NCBI GenBank assembly: GCA_032821775.1
Contig: JAVLRN010000005.1
Coordinates: forward strand, 3,658,001 to 3,722,000
Length of the DNA: 64,000 bases
Source of the DNA: Sanguinoderma infundibulare
Lineage: Eukaryota > Basidiomycota > Agaricomycetes > Polyporales > Polyporaceae
Reading direction: 5' to 3'
The notes under the pieces were generated by a model. That model made no database searches and had not been told where the DNA came from. It was given only the letters and a program-made list of their open reading frames with translations. Position numbers and translations under genes: made by a program. Each line of letters begins with the position of its first letter. Positions within the stretch are counted from its first letter, which is position 1. This document shows, piece after piece, positions 34,344-44,501 of the stretch.

Positions 34344-37300
34344 TCACTGACGGGTCCGATTGAGCAACCTCTCCAACGCCTTCCCCATGAAAACCTGCGC
34401 GGCTCCCCGGCCGTGCTCCCTCTCCACAGCCTGCCACACTTCCGGGCGGACTCTCGCCAGCTGTCCGATGCTCGCCGTGCTCAAATCGATGTTCGTGCCG
34501 GGCAGTTTCGATTTCACAGGACTACCGGCATTCATCGACGGGGTGTTACCCCCATCGACGTCCATCGCGTCCCGGCCTCGCAGCGGCGTCCGCGCCTGCT
34601 CGACCTTCTGCGCCTTCTTGATGAAGTGCGACGCCCTCGTCTTCTTCGGCGGCGAGTAACCCACGCTCTCTTCCTTCGGAATGAGCTTGATGCGGAGCGG
34701 CTTCCTCGTCGAGCCGCTCGTCCGGCGCGAGATCCCGACGTCGACGTCCATGCTGTTCTCGTACTCGGGTGCGCCGCCGCGGACGCGGCCGCTCTCCGCT
34801 TGGGGACTGTCGTCGTCCATCCAGCTGTTCTCGTCTTGGCCGAGGACGCTTTCGACTTCAGCCGAGTCGCCCTCGTCTCCGTCGGGACTCGGCTCGGCGA
34901 GCTGTTCTTTGTCCATAACCTCGTCTTCTCCTTCCGGTGTCTCCTCCACGTCCTCCTCCGCGTATTCCAGTTCTCCCTCGTCCTCCTTTTCCTCACCCCT
35001 CTCATCATCTTCCTCCTCACCTTCACCCTCACTCTCTTCCTCCTCACCCTCATCGTCCTCCATCATCTCCTGCAACGTCTCATTCGCCCGCTCGTTCGCG
35101 CTCTCCCTCATATCCCGCAGCAAATGGTCCGCCTTCTCGAGCGACCGCGTCTTCGCGCACACCTCCCGCACCGTCTCCTCCCCGAACCCGTGGTTGCGCG
35201 CCATCGCCGCCAGCGCGAACTGGGCCCCCAGCCTCGCCATCTGCGCGTACTCGTGGGGCGGTATGATGTCCAAGATCGACGCGGACGTTGAGGGTCCGGC
35301 TTGGTGCGAGGCGCGGGGAGGGAGGGTATACATGCGCGAGAGGCCAGAGCCGGATGGCGGAGGGTGGAACATGAGGCTGAGGGCCATGTGCGGGTCTTCC
35401 CCGATGGACAACGAGGGGAAGGCCGGAAGCGATTGGCGGGGGGCGTCGCGCTGGCGAGGCACGCTCGACTGGTCTCGAGGTTTGATGTTAGAACCAGGTG
35501 CTGCAAGAGTGGACCGGCGTGCGTGCCCATTCCCGTTGACAGGCGCGTCTGCGCGGGCCTTGCCTTTGTCAATACGTTCTGGGGGAGGAGCGTGAAGTAT
35601 GCCTCGAACGCGAGAGTTCACCGCGTGCGGTAGAATTTCGTCAACAGCATGGTTAGAGCCGCGGCGCGCAAGTGGCGACGATGGCGGCGGGTGGGCGGCG
35701 TCAGAGACCGGCAGCGACTCCTCACGCTCCTGGAATAGTTCGAAGCGCCGCCCGCCTGCATTGGGAGACGCGCCAGAGAAGGAGAACGCTTCGCTCGCGA
35801 TCCCCGTGGCTCGATTCGTCTTCGCCTGCACCGTCTTCTCGGACTGCTTCAGCACGTTCTCCGAGCGCGGACGATCGGTAGCCGACGGTTGCCCAGACCC
35901 TGTAAGCTTCTCCATATCGCGCTCGACCTTCAGCGGGGACGGCTTGTTCGGGGGCGGAGCCGCACTGCGACTTGCGTCGAGTATCTTCTGTATGCGCGCA
36001 ATGTCCTCCTTCCGGCCAACACGAGGGAAGACAGACGACCCGGCCGAGGACGCACGACTGTACGATCCAATGACGAGCGGTGGCATCGGCTGGCTGAACG
36101 GGTGTCGTTGCGCCATCTCCACCTTTTCCTCGGGCTCGTCTTCCTGCACGAGCGTCCGCGGCGATGAAGACTCGGCTAAGGCAGCCGCACCCGCGCCCGC
36201 GCCCGCGTTCACAGACCGCCGCTCGACGGTCCGGATCGTCTTCACGCTCAGGATGCGCTCCGTGGTGACCACCCTCCCGGAGTTCGAAGCGTTCTTCTCG
36301 ACGCGCGCAGGGGTCGCTGGGACGCCAGCCCTCTCCATCTCCTTGCCCTTGCCCTTTGCTCTGCCCCGCACAGGTGGCCATACTGGCTCAGCTTCCTCCT
36401 CCTCGCCTTCTCCAGCATCTCGTGCGCCATCGTCCAGCTGAGCCCCGACGTCCGACAAGTCCACGCCCGACCGCCTTGGGCCCTTAGGACCCACGCGCGT
36501 CTTACCACACACGTCCGAGAACGCGCAATTATACGCGCCCTCGTCCAACCGCGGAGGCTCCCGCGGTTTCTTGCGCGGGGACTCGTCCTCGGTCTTCCCC
36601 TGCCGTGTCTTGCTCTGCTCGCGCACGAGCGCGACGTGCCGAGCCGTGGGCGAGTTCTGTGCCGTCGCAACCCCAGATTCGGTGGGGGTTGGCGTCCCGA
36701 AGAACTCCTCGTCCTTGCGGAGCACGCGCATCACGTGCTTTCTCGCGGGGGCGGGTTCGTGTGCGCGCTCACGGCGGTGGCGCGCGTTCGCGCCCTCGGT
36801 TGGCGAGAGCTCGGGTGTGTCTGGCTGCGCGTCAATGTCGCGCTCGATGCGGACGTTCTGCGGGCGCGCAGGGGGCGACGCGCCTGAGGGAGGGGTAGTA
36901 GAGAGCGTTGGTCCTCGTGCCCTGCCGTCGTCTTCGGCTTCGTGTTCAGCTTCGTCTCTGGCTTCGAGTTCAGCTTCGTCTTCGGCTTCGTCTGGCATGG
37001 AGGTATCGTGCGTCTGTGGTTCAACTGCGGGAGAGGACTTGTCAAATGGGTTGCCGTCATACTCGTCTTCGTCCTGGAGCTCGGGCTGCGGGTCCCTGAG
37101 AAGGTTATGGAGTGAGGACATATATCGAGCCAACAGCACGGCCACGTACCCCGCAGCGTTCTCGCCAATATCCACGTCATCGTCCATGCCCTCGCCACTA
37201 TCCTCAGGATCCGGGAACGGATTATCGGCAAGCATCACCTTTGCCTCGTCTTGGTCGCGGTCCGACTCGGATTCGGACGCATCCTCCGCCTCTGGCTCTG

Positions 37301-38667
37301 GCTCGTCAAAAATCTCGCCGCCGTAGTCGTCAGACCCGATCGAATCGGGGTCTTCTTCTTCGCCTTCATCTTCTTCGCCTTCTTCGTCTTCCTCGAGCTC
37401 ATCCTGCTCTTCATCTTCTCCACCTTCCTCTTCCGCGCCGCTTTCCCCCTGGACATCTCCTTCCACGCTCCGCTCCTCCTCGTCCGCCTGTCCGTTCTGT
37501 GGCTCCTCATCCCCCAGCTCCTCAGGGACCCCTACGACCTTCGGCTCATCGAACGCTTCGATGACCTCCACCTCCACGTCCGGCTTCCGCCTGCGCGACG
37601 GCCCTGCGACAGGGGGCTGGACGTCCGGCTCGGCGCGCGTCTTCTTCCTCGGCGGCGCGTCCTCGCTCTCGTCGCGCCGGCTCACCCGCTTCCGCTTCTT
37701 GTCGTCATCCACCTTCGGTGACCGTGGCGACCAACTCCTCTCCCGCGCCTTGGCCTTTTCTCGTTGAGAAAGCGGGTACCGGTTCCGCCCATCCACGGTC
37801 TTGGGGCGGGGCACCTTGGACTTTGAGTCGTCCTTGCCGGCGTGGATGAGCCGGATGCGATCGTCGAAGTGTACTTGATTCTTGCGATAACGCTCCAGCC
37901 ACGATTGCCACGAGTGCCGTTGGCCCCACTCCTCCTGCGCGTGCGAGTGGTCAGCATGCCAGTTGAAAGGGCCGGACGCGGAGTCTAGCTCCTTGGTCGG
38001 TCGAACTATCCGTCAGACAAATCTTCAGGATGTTCGGAGATTCACGGAAAGGGGAGGAGGGAAGATGAAGGAGCACCGGATCGAAAATGAAGAGGACTCA
38101 CATCTTGGATGGCCTCGTACAGGTTCTTCCCCTGCCGCCCCTTATAAGAGTCCGAATGCTCAGCGAGGTAGTGGGCGAGGTTGTCGTCGTCCTCGTCCGT
38201 ATACAGCACACGCTTGTGCTTCGGTGGCGACTTGGGAGGCGGTGGTGGGGAGGCCGGCGCCGGACGACCACCGTTGTCGTCATCCTCAGCTTTGGCCTTC
38301 TTGGCCGCCGCCTTGTTGATGAGCATGTCGAAGTAGGCGGTGTTGTTCTTGTAGCGGGACCGCCAGGATTCCCAAGGGTGAGTCTTGTGCCATGGCCATT
38401 TCTTGTCTGGCTGCACGGGGTGGGATGGTTGGTTTAAGGCGACTGGAAATAGGGATATAGAGAGACGTACGTCTTCGACGAGGTGCTTGTAGAGCGCGTT
38501 GCCGAGGCGGCCCTCGCGTTGGGGATTGTACTTGGCTATGTACTGCGCGAGATAGCCGTCCTCTCTCTTGGTGAATTCGTTGCGTCTGCAGTGCCAGGAG
38601 ATATGGGCCTGGGGTGATAGACGGGATAAGAGGCGACTCACTGGGCACGTTGGGGTCGTTTGGACAT
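34344..38667 (-). CDS. Rap1-like telomere/chromatin protein with two Rap1-Myb domains
   Basis: Four exons (38667-38642, 38585-38471, 38410-38102, 37934-34344) give 1346 aa. Domain 1 (about residues 9-75) reads RNEFTKREDGYLAQYIAKY...GNALYKHLVED...HPWESWRSRYKN. Domain 2 (about 113-175) reads YTDEDDDNLAHYLAEH...GKNLYEAIQD...HSWQSWLERYRKN. Both match the Rap1-type Myb fold. A long acidic and Ser/Arg-rich middle follows. Near residues 1000-1060 a helical block, FALAAMARNHGFGEETVREV...LRDMRESANE, resembles the Rap1 C-terminal (RCT) protein-interaction module. The tail reads VRPEVWQAVEREHGRGAAQVF. Unlike most Rap1 proteins there is no BRCT domain before the Myb. The start at 38667 is set by exon phase. 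The exon 4 acceptor (CGCAG before 37934) is chosen by phase and Myb alignment. It is divergent from kinase B. Confidence 0.8.
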
Positions 38668-38769
38668 CGGGGCTTTCCTGGGCTGCAGCCCAAGTATCGG
38701 CGAATGCGGGGACCTTGCACAGAACTTGGCAGAACAGACGTCTGGATTCTGCCGTGGAAAATGAGAGCG

Positions 38770-38832
38770 AAATCGTCGTCGTCGTCGTCGTCGTTGTCGT
38801 CGTCGAGAGTGAAATCGTCGTCGTCGAGAGCA
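38770..38832 (-). repeat. (GAC)n trinucleotide repeat in the 5' region of the Rap1-like gene
   Basis: On the minus strand, two runs of GACGACGAC each followed by GATTTC(A/G)CTCTC lie 100-165 bp upstream of the start codon. They form a short imperfect tandem duplication, probably in the 5' UTR or promoter. Confidence 0.6.
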
Positions 38833-39076
38833 AGCAGAGGCCACGGTGGCGCGTGACGCGGGGCGGCCCGACGTGTGACATGCGTGTGACAGACGCGTCT
38901 CATCGCGATCATCTGCTCGCGACGTCCGCCTTTTGGACGCGCCAGACTCGATCGAATCAACTATGGACGCATCACACCACGACTGCTTTCCAGTGCGTCC
39001 CTCGCATCGTCATACAAATCTCGTGTTGGAGCTTACAAGTCCAATCATCCGGTGACCCTCCGAGAAGTCAAAACGT

Positions 39077-39621
39077 ACAGATCGTACGAGTCCGGGCGTG
39101 AACTCTAACGAGCCTGAGAGCGAACATCTCAGGTTCGCCTTCGTCCTCCTCTCTGTCCACATGTCCATTGCCCCCATCCATCGTCTTCCCGTCGAGATCT
39201 TCACAAAGGTCTGAAGGATGCTGCATGGACCGAGAGAGCATGCTGATCATGTCTGTCGTCGATGGCGGCTGGATTAGACGGTATGTCGTCAACCATATTC
39301 ACGCTCAATAAGCTCAAACACAGGCTTTTTCTATCTCGTAGCATCGAGACTGGCTTTCCCAGAGTTTTCAGCCACCACTGTTGCCTAGATAGTATGAAGA
39401 TAGCGGAAGAAGTCGACAGAACAACCGGCTTGCACAGACCCGCGCCTCGTGTCCATCTACAGGTCCTTCCATATAAGTCAGTTTCTGGGGCCGGCCGTTC
39501 TCATGATCTATCGGCCACGGCGCGGCGAGCAAAACCCTCGGACATTTGTGCGCCACCTAACCTGTTCTCCTTTGTGCTTCCGCAGCCTGTTCCTGGAGTT
39601 CCGTCGAGGCCCGAATCCTAA
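39077..39621 (+). pseudogene. F-box protein fragment (arm B)
   Basis: Homologous to 25240-25784 in arm A. It keeps IAPIHRLPVEIFTKV (about 39161-39210), but a one-base change in spacing near 39212 (AAAGGTCTGAAGG) introduces a stop, and about 21 bp present in arm A are missing near 39094. The PFPEF leader present in arm A is absent. The downstream frame 39262-39621 remains open and is nearly identical to arm A, with no recognised domain. Confidence 0.6.
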
Positions 39622-39787
39622 ATCACTGACATGCCGCCACAGTGGACTTCGTTGCTTCTCGACTTTCCCGATATGGGCAATATTGTACCTCGCTTTCGTC
39701 TGTCGCCAAGCATCTGCTCCTACTCCGTACGACCGTTAGCGATAATGTCTAGGAATGGCAAGACTCAATCGCCTACAGCCTCGACCA

Positions 39788-39796
39788 CATAAAAGG
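39788..39796 (+). promoter_or_regulatory. TATA-like element of kinase B
   Basis: CATAAAAGG lies about 45 bp upstream of the ATG and is conserved in arm A, which suggests both kinase promoters are retained. Confidence 0.5.
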
Positions 39797-39836
39797 CCCT
39801 CCTTCCGTACCGTCCACCCCCGCCTGGTCTGATCTT

Positions 39837-42071
39837 ATGGCTTCAATCCAGAGTTTTCTCCTCCCGCCCTTTCCGGCTACCTCCCTCATGCCTTATTCTC
39901 TTCTACAGGAGCTCCCGCCCATTGGCTATGTCGAGCAGCGGCGCCCCTTGTGGGTGGATGAAAGGCACCTACCGCACCCAACCACCAACGCGAACTGGTC
40001 AACCTCTTGCTCGCCGCCATCTTCCTCATATGCGGCCGCCCCGGGACCCACGTCCGGCGCCGCTTTTGCCAGCTTTGTCGGTTTCAACCAATGGCAAGGC
40101 TCGAGCTTCCCTCTCTCAGGCGACGCCTCGGCGTTCAAGTTCCCCTGGTACTTCCCTCCGTCGACTGGCAAGCGGGAGGTTGCGAGCAAAGGTGTGTACC
40201 AATATACCCCACTGACGCCATCCGATCGTTCTCGTTCTCATATCTTTCCTAGCTGCGAAAGAGGCCTTCCTCAAGCAGCCAAATCTCTGCGTGGCCAATT
40301 GCAAGGCCGCTGTCGGCTCCCGTCCGGCCCTTCAACTCGTGCCCCCTCCGCCCGCGACATTCGAGACACGGCTCCCAACGTCCTCTGCCTCCATCGCACC
40401 CTTCCCCAGCGTGGCGTCCACTCGATACCCGTCACATGGCGCCGCCAGTCCCTCCGATGCCACCGTTGGCTTTCCGACCGTGCCGGAATCACCCAGCTTC
40501 TCTGTCCGTTCCTCATGCTCGTCTCAGTCCTCTGGGCTGCGTGCCATGTCGCTTTTCTTCCCCGGGTTCAGCAATCCCGGGGTGTGGAGCTCGCAAGCAC
40601 CGTCTCGTTGGCCTCCGGCGGAGGAAATCGCAGCCTCCTTCAACAAGAACAATGCTCAGAGGACCGCGATGTGCGACAACACCCTCGGCATGCTCGAGCC
40701 TGACCAGAACTTCGGCTACGCTTCCCTGTCCTCCCCATACCCAGGGCCGCCTCCGGGTCTTCCTCCCCCTCCTCGTCCCGTCATCCCCCAGGCTCCCTCT
40801 CCCAAAATTGCCCATGCGGGTATCACCTTCACGATCACACGCATGCTGGGCGAGGGCGCTTCTGCGCGGGTGTTCTGCGCCGAGCGTGCTGGGAAGACCT
40901 ACGCAATCAAGATGATCCACAAGGGCGCCGCGGCCGCATGCGGCTTCAGCCGTAATGATCACCTTGAAGAGCTTAAGTTCTTCAAGAGGATCAACAATGC
41001 CCCCGAGACACATAGATTTCTCGCGACGCTGAAGATGTCGTGGGAGGACGCCGGGCTGGGGAGCGTGTTCTTTCTCATGGTGAGTTCGCACATTGACCAT
41101 CTATTCCTGCGGCTCCTGACGCGCTTCATAGGCAAAGTATCCGACAGATCTCTTCTGCGTCTTGTCGGCGGGGGTTCCGATCACGATGCGTGATCGCGAG
41201 CTCTACTGCAGGGACCTGGTGCGTCTGTTAGGCGACACTCCGTGTTGAGGCTTCACTGACGGTTTCGTACCAGATTTGCGGTGTCTGTGAGCTCTGGAAG
41301 CTGGGCATCGTCCACTGTGACTTGAAGCCCAGCAACGTGCTCATCGACTTCCAGGGCCGCCCTGTCCTCACCGACTTCGGCAATGCGATAGATGCCTCAC
41401 CATTCAAGGACTACGAGTCCTGGAGGTGCTATGATCCGACAGGCACGCCGCCGTACATGGCTCCGGAAGTCGCGGTTGCGAGTGCGAGGACGAAGGGATT
41501 CGGTGCGCGCGCTGACGTGTGGAGCCTCGGCGTGATTTTTCTGGAGATCTTCGGCAATTTCTCTCGGTTTGAGTCGTTCTTCAACGTGTGGACGATCGAG
41601 GAGATCCGGTGCGAGCACGCGAGGCTCGGAGGCAGGGGCGTGGACTTGGAGGTGAACGCGTCCCGGCTTCACGAGATGCCCGGCGGCTTGAAGGCTCTCC
41701 TGCGATCTGTACGTGATCCGTTTGTGTTGTTGATTTTTGTTCGTAGGCTGACGCATTCCTACAGATGCTGGAATACGACGAGGCCCTGCGCCCCACTGTG
41801 GAGCAGCTGAGCGAGTGGAATTCGCGCTCGTCATCCTGGGAGGTCGTGGCAGGTGATGCCCGTGAGTAGACGTCAATTTGATTTGCCTCGGACGCTTACG
41901 CTAATGCTCGCTTCACTAGATGGCTGGAAACCCGTTGCGGAGTCGCCGGAGCGCACGGACGCAAGTGAACTCGGGGAGCTGTTGAGGTTCAGTGGGTTCG
42001 AGAACGCAGGGACGTCTGGAAGTGAAAATCCCGCAGATTTCGAGTTCGTCGCACCCGGCGCATTCGCGTAA
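39837..42071 (+). CDS. Protein kinase, copy B
   Basis: Six exons (39837-40191, 40253-41079, 41132-41218, 41274-41708, 41765-41861, 41920-42071) with exactly the same exon lengths as copy A give a 650-aa protein. The kinase domain retains LGEGASARV, YAIKMI, HCDLKPSN, DFGNA, APEV and DVWSLGV. Compared with copy A, about 25 residues differ in the first 295 (Ser/Pro-rich region). Only about six differ in the remaining 355 (kinase domain and tail). The domain therefore looks constrained while the N-terminus drifts or diversifies. The gene is divergent from the Rap1-like gene. Both copies appear functional; substrate unknown. Confidence 0.9.
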
Positions 42072-42344
42072 CCATGCTTTCCATTTTCTGATGTCTGGTT
42101 CTTGGCTGTCGTGCGTGTTGCCTGTTCGTCGATGTATGTTTGTGGACCCAGTGCGTCATGGTGTTACGACCCGAACAGCGATGTATTGGTTGGCTACGTT
42201 TCGTGCGGTTGGATGAAGTGCTTGCATCTGGATTCTGCACGATTTCTGCGTGGCGTTCATGCTCTCGCGAATGCGGTGATGTTTTTACAGTGAGTTCTAA
42301 TATAGTAGCCAAATAAGTTGTCCCGCTCCACGGGCGGCTCATAA

Positions 42345-43285
42345 TCACCCCCGACTACGACCCGCCAGTCCGCAATCGGTTCGCCGTCGCCCATCGGCCG
42401 GAGCGGCTCCAGCGAAACAAGGGTCATCTGAGGTCGCCGGTCGGAAGAGGCACTTCACCGGTACCCAGGAGCAGGGTGCCTCCTGGCGCGCTGAGCTCTG
42501 TTCGTCGACCAATGGGACAAGAAGCCCTCCAAATCTGGCGGGCGTCGACATCGGTCAAGTCGCACGCCGCATCACCAGGCACGGTAAGCAGTGGGATACC
42601 GGCGACGTAGGTCTATCCGCCGTTCCGTCAGCGTGAACCGCCAGCCGAGGAGCCTCAGTACGTACCCCAAGCGAACTCATACTCGGGCCGACGTTCGACC
42701 ACCCGTCGGCCTGTCCCCAGCCCCTCGATACCCATTTCTAGCAGTTGTTGTTCAGCCCCCGCGTGAAACCCGAGATTGTCTTGCCCCACCAGGCCTATGT
42801 AGCCCTTGAAAACAATCCACCTCGTCTAAAGGTCACCTGCGTCAGAAACACTGCGGTACGTCGCGTTTGAGTCAGTTTCTCCAGCTACTGACCGCGCGAG
42901 CTCGTCAGTCGATTTTGGCCTTCCCGAGCTCGCTGCGCGCCACAGCCTTGGGACTGGGGGCAAAGAAAGGACTAACAGCGGCTAACAGCGCACTCTCACG
43001 CATAGCCCAAGCCAACGGAACGCAGGACCATCTGTGATCTTTCACACGGTGATCGATGCAGTGCCATTGGCCCGCGGTGTTCCCTTCCTTCTTTCTTGAG
43101 GCCTAGCGTGCCTGGACTGTTAGCTGCGAGGGTCCCTTCTGCATCTCCCCGCCCGGTCTGCCAGACCTCTCGAATCGGGCGAGAAGCGCAAGCTGATACG
43201 GTTACTGAGGACATCCGCGACAGAAACAGGCATGAGAGTGGGTGTTCTTCCAGCTCGGCGCTGCCACTCCTTGAACAGAGCTTGC
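42345..43285 (-). pseudogene. GH78-like gene relict, unit 1 (arm B copy)
   Basis: On the minus strand, a GWSNVGPSMSSLG exon end with GTACGT donor (about 42655-42700) corresponds to GWSTGPTSSLT in the intact gene at 47593-47630. The next exon carries TYVAGIPLL (about 42585-42611), DLTDVDA (about 42540-42562) and VPLPTGDLR (about 42430-42458). Large parts of the gene are missing and the reading frame ends early. The 42840-43285 part has an open minus frame (CSRSGSAELEEHPLS) that is not recognisable as GH78. Confidence 0.65.
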
Positions 43286-43329
43286 CGCTACCCCGCCGTG
43301 TCTGGTGATGCGTTGTGAGACGTTGTCCC

Positions 43330-44125
43330 TCAGATGGGAGACTGGAATGATGTCGACACCCGCCTCTCTGCGGTGTTGGAGAGTTTCTCGTCCCAGTAGT
43401 CGACAAGCGGGACTTGGTGCGCAGAGGGCACAGTAGTTCTGGATACCGGTCAGTGGCAGTAGGGTCTGCTCGTTCCGTCCGCCTGGGTCGAACCGCCATC
43501 AGGGGAACCTAAACAGCTAACTCATACTAGGCCCGAGAGTGGAGTACTGGTCGGCCTGTCGCAGGGCCCTCGATACCTTCCAGAGGTGTCCGATTTCGGC
43601 AGTTGTTGTCCTCGACCCGCGCCTAATGAACAATGGTCTCTCTGACCATTGTCCTAGGTCTCTGAATCTTCTCAAAACGCTGCAATTATTCTGAAGGAGA
43701 CTTGCGTTTGAGACACTGCAGTACGTGATGTTTGAGAGAGCTCCTCCCGCTATTTACCTCGCGAGGCGGTGTCTTCCCTCGGTCGCTGTACATGTTCACC
43801 GCCGCAGAACATCCGCGTCTTTGGATAAAGCAAGCCGAGGGAGGAAGGACCGTCTCTGATGAATCCGATCCTTCGCATGGTGATCGATGCAGTGCCATTG
43901 GCCCGCGATGTTCCCTCCCTTCCTTCCCGAGACTCGCCATGCCTGGACTGCTAGCTACGAGGGTCCCTTCTGCACCTCCGCGCCCAGTCAGCAGGACCTC
44001 CGATATTGGACGAGAAGCACACTCTGAAACATTTACATCCAGAGGAATTCGGGGCAGGAAACAGGCCTCGTGAGAGGGCGTGTTCCTGCAGTTCGGCGGT
44101 GCCACTTGGTCAACAGAGCTCGTGT
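43330..44125 (-). pseudogene. GH78-like gene relict, unit 2 (tandem to unit 1)
   Basis: This segment repeats unit 1 in the same orientation, about 860 bp further on, with much divergence. Shared landmarks on the plus strand are CCCTCGATACC followed by GGCAGTTGTTGT (43568-43608), GTGATCGATGCAGTGCCATTGGCCCGCG (43880-43908) and GCCTGGACTG.TAGCTACGAGGGTCCC. It supports a local tandem duplication of a truncated GH78-derived segment next to the intact gene. Confidence 0.6.
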
Positions 44126-44501
44126 ACTCAAAACACGTTATTTGGAGATCATCCTAGGATGCTTATCGTATGGTCAATATTTGCCTGAGCCGGAATAGTT
44201 CAGTGGACTTGCCCCTAGTGAACCAGACACATCACCGCAGCCAGATCAGCTTCTCTTCTGGAATGAGCACCCTCAGAGCCCTGCCAACCCCCTCCGTCGC
44301 AGTAACCGATCCACCCTTTTGGCCTGAGAATTTGATCCAGGGTCCTCTTCTTCAGCGCCCGACTACACCAAATTTTACAGCTCAGCTTCAAGCCCAACAT
44401 ACCGCTAATCCGAACCGGGCGCCACCATACTCTTCTCCAACCACCAGCCCAAGCATCCTTGCTATCTTCCCCCTTCGACCCTTCCAACCAACAACTCCTC
44501 A

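Larger units (their letters stand above)
39077..43285 (+). repeat. Inverted-duplication arm B (4.21 kb)
   Basis: Collinear with the reverse complement of 21574-25784. The inner border is about 410 bp upstream of the Rap1-like start codon. The outer border coincides with the end of the first GH78-derived relict unit; a second, more divergent unit continues to about 44125 and is not present in arm A. Confidence 0.93.

Noticed and set aside
34681..35595. 304-codon plus-strand open frame, Ser-rich
   Set aside because: Complement of the acidic, repetitive region of the Rap1-like gene; composition shadow.
21574..43285. Composite transposon with the inverted arms as ends
   Set aside because: Arms carry ordinary host genes, no transposase is present and no target-site duplication was found at the borders.
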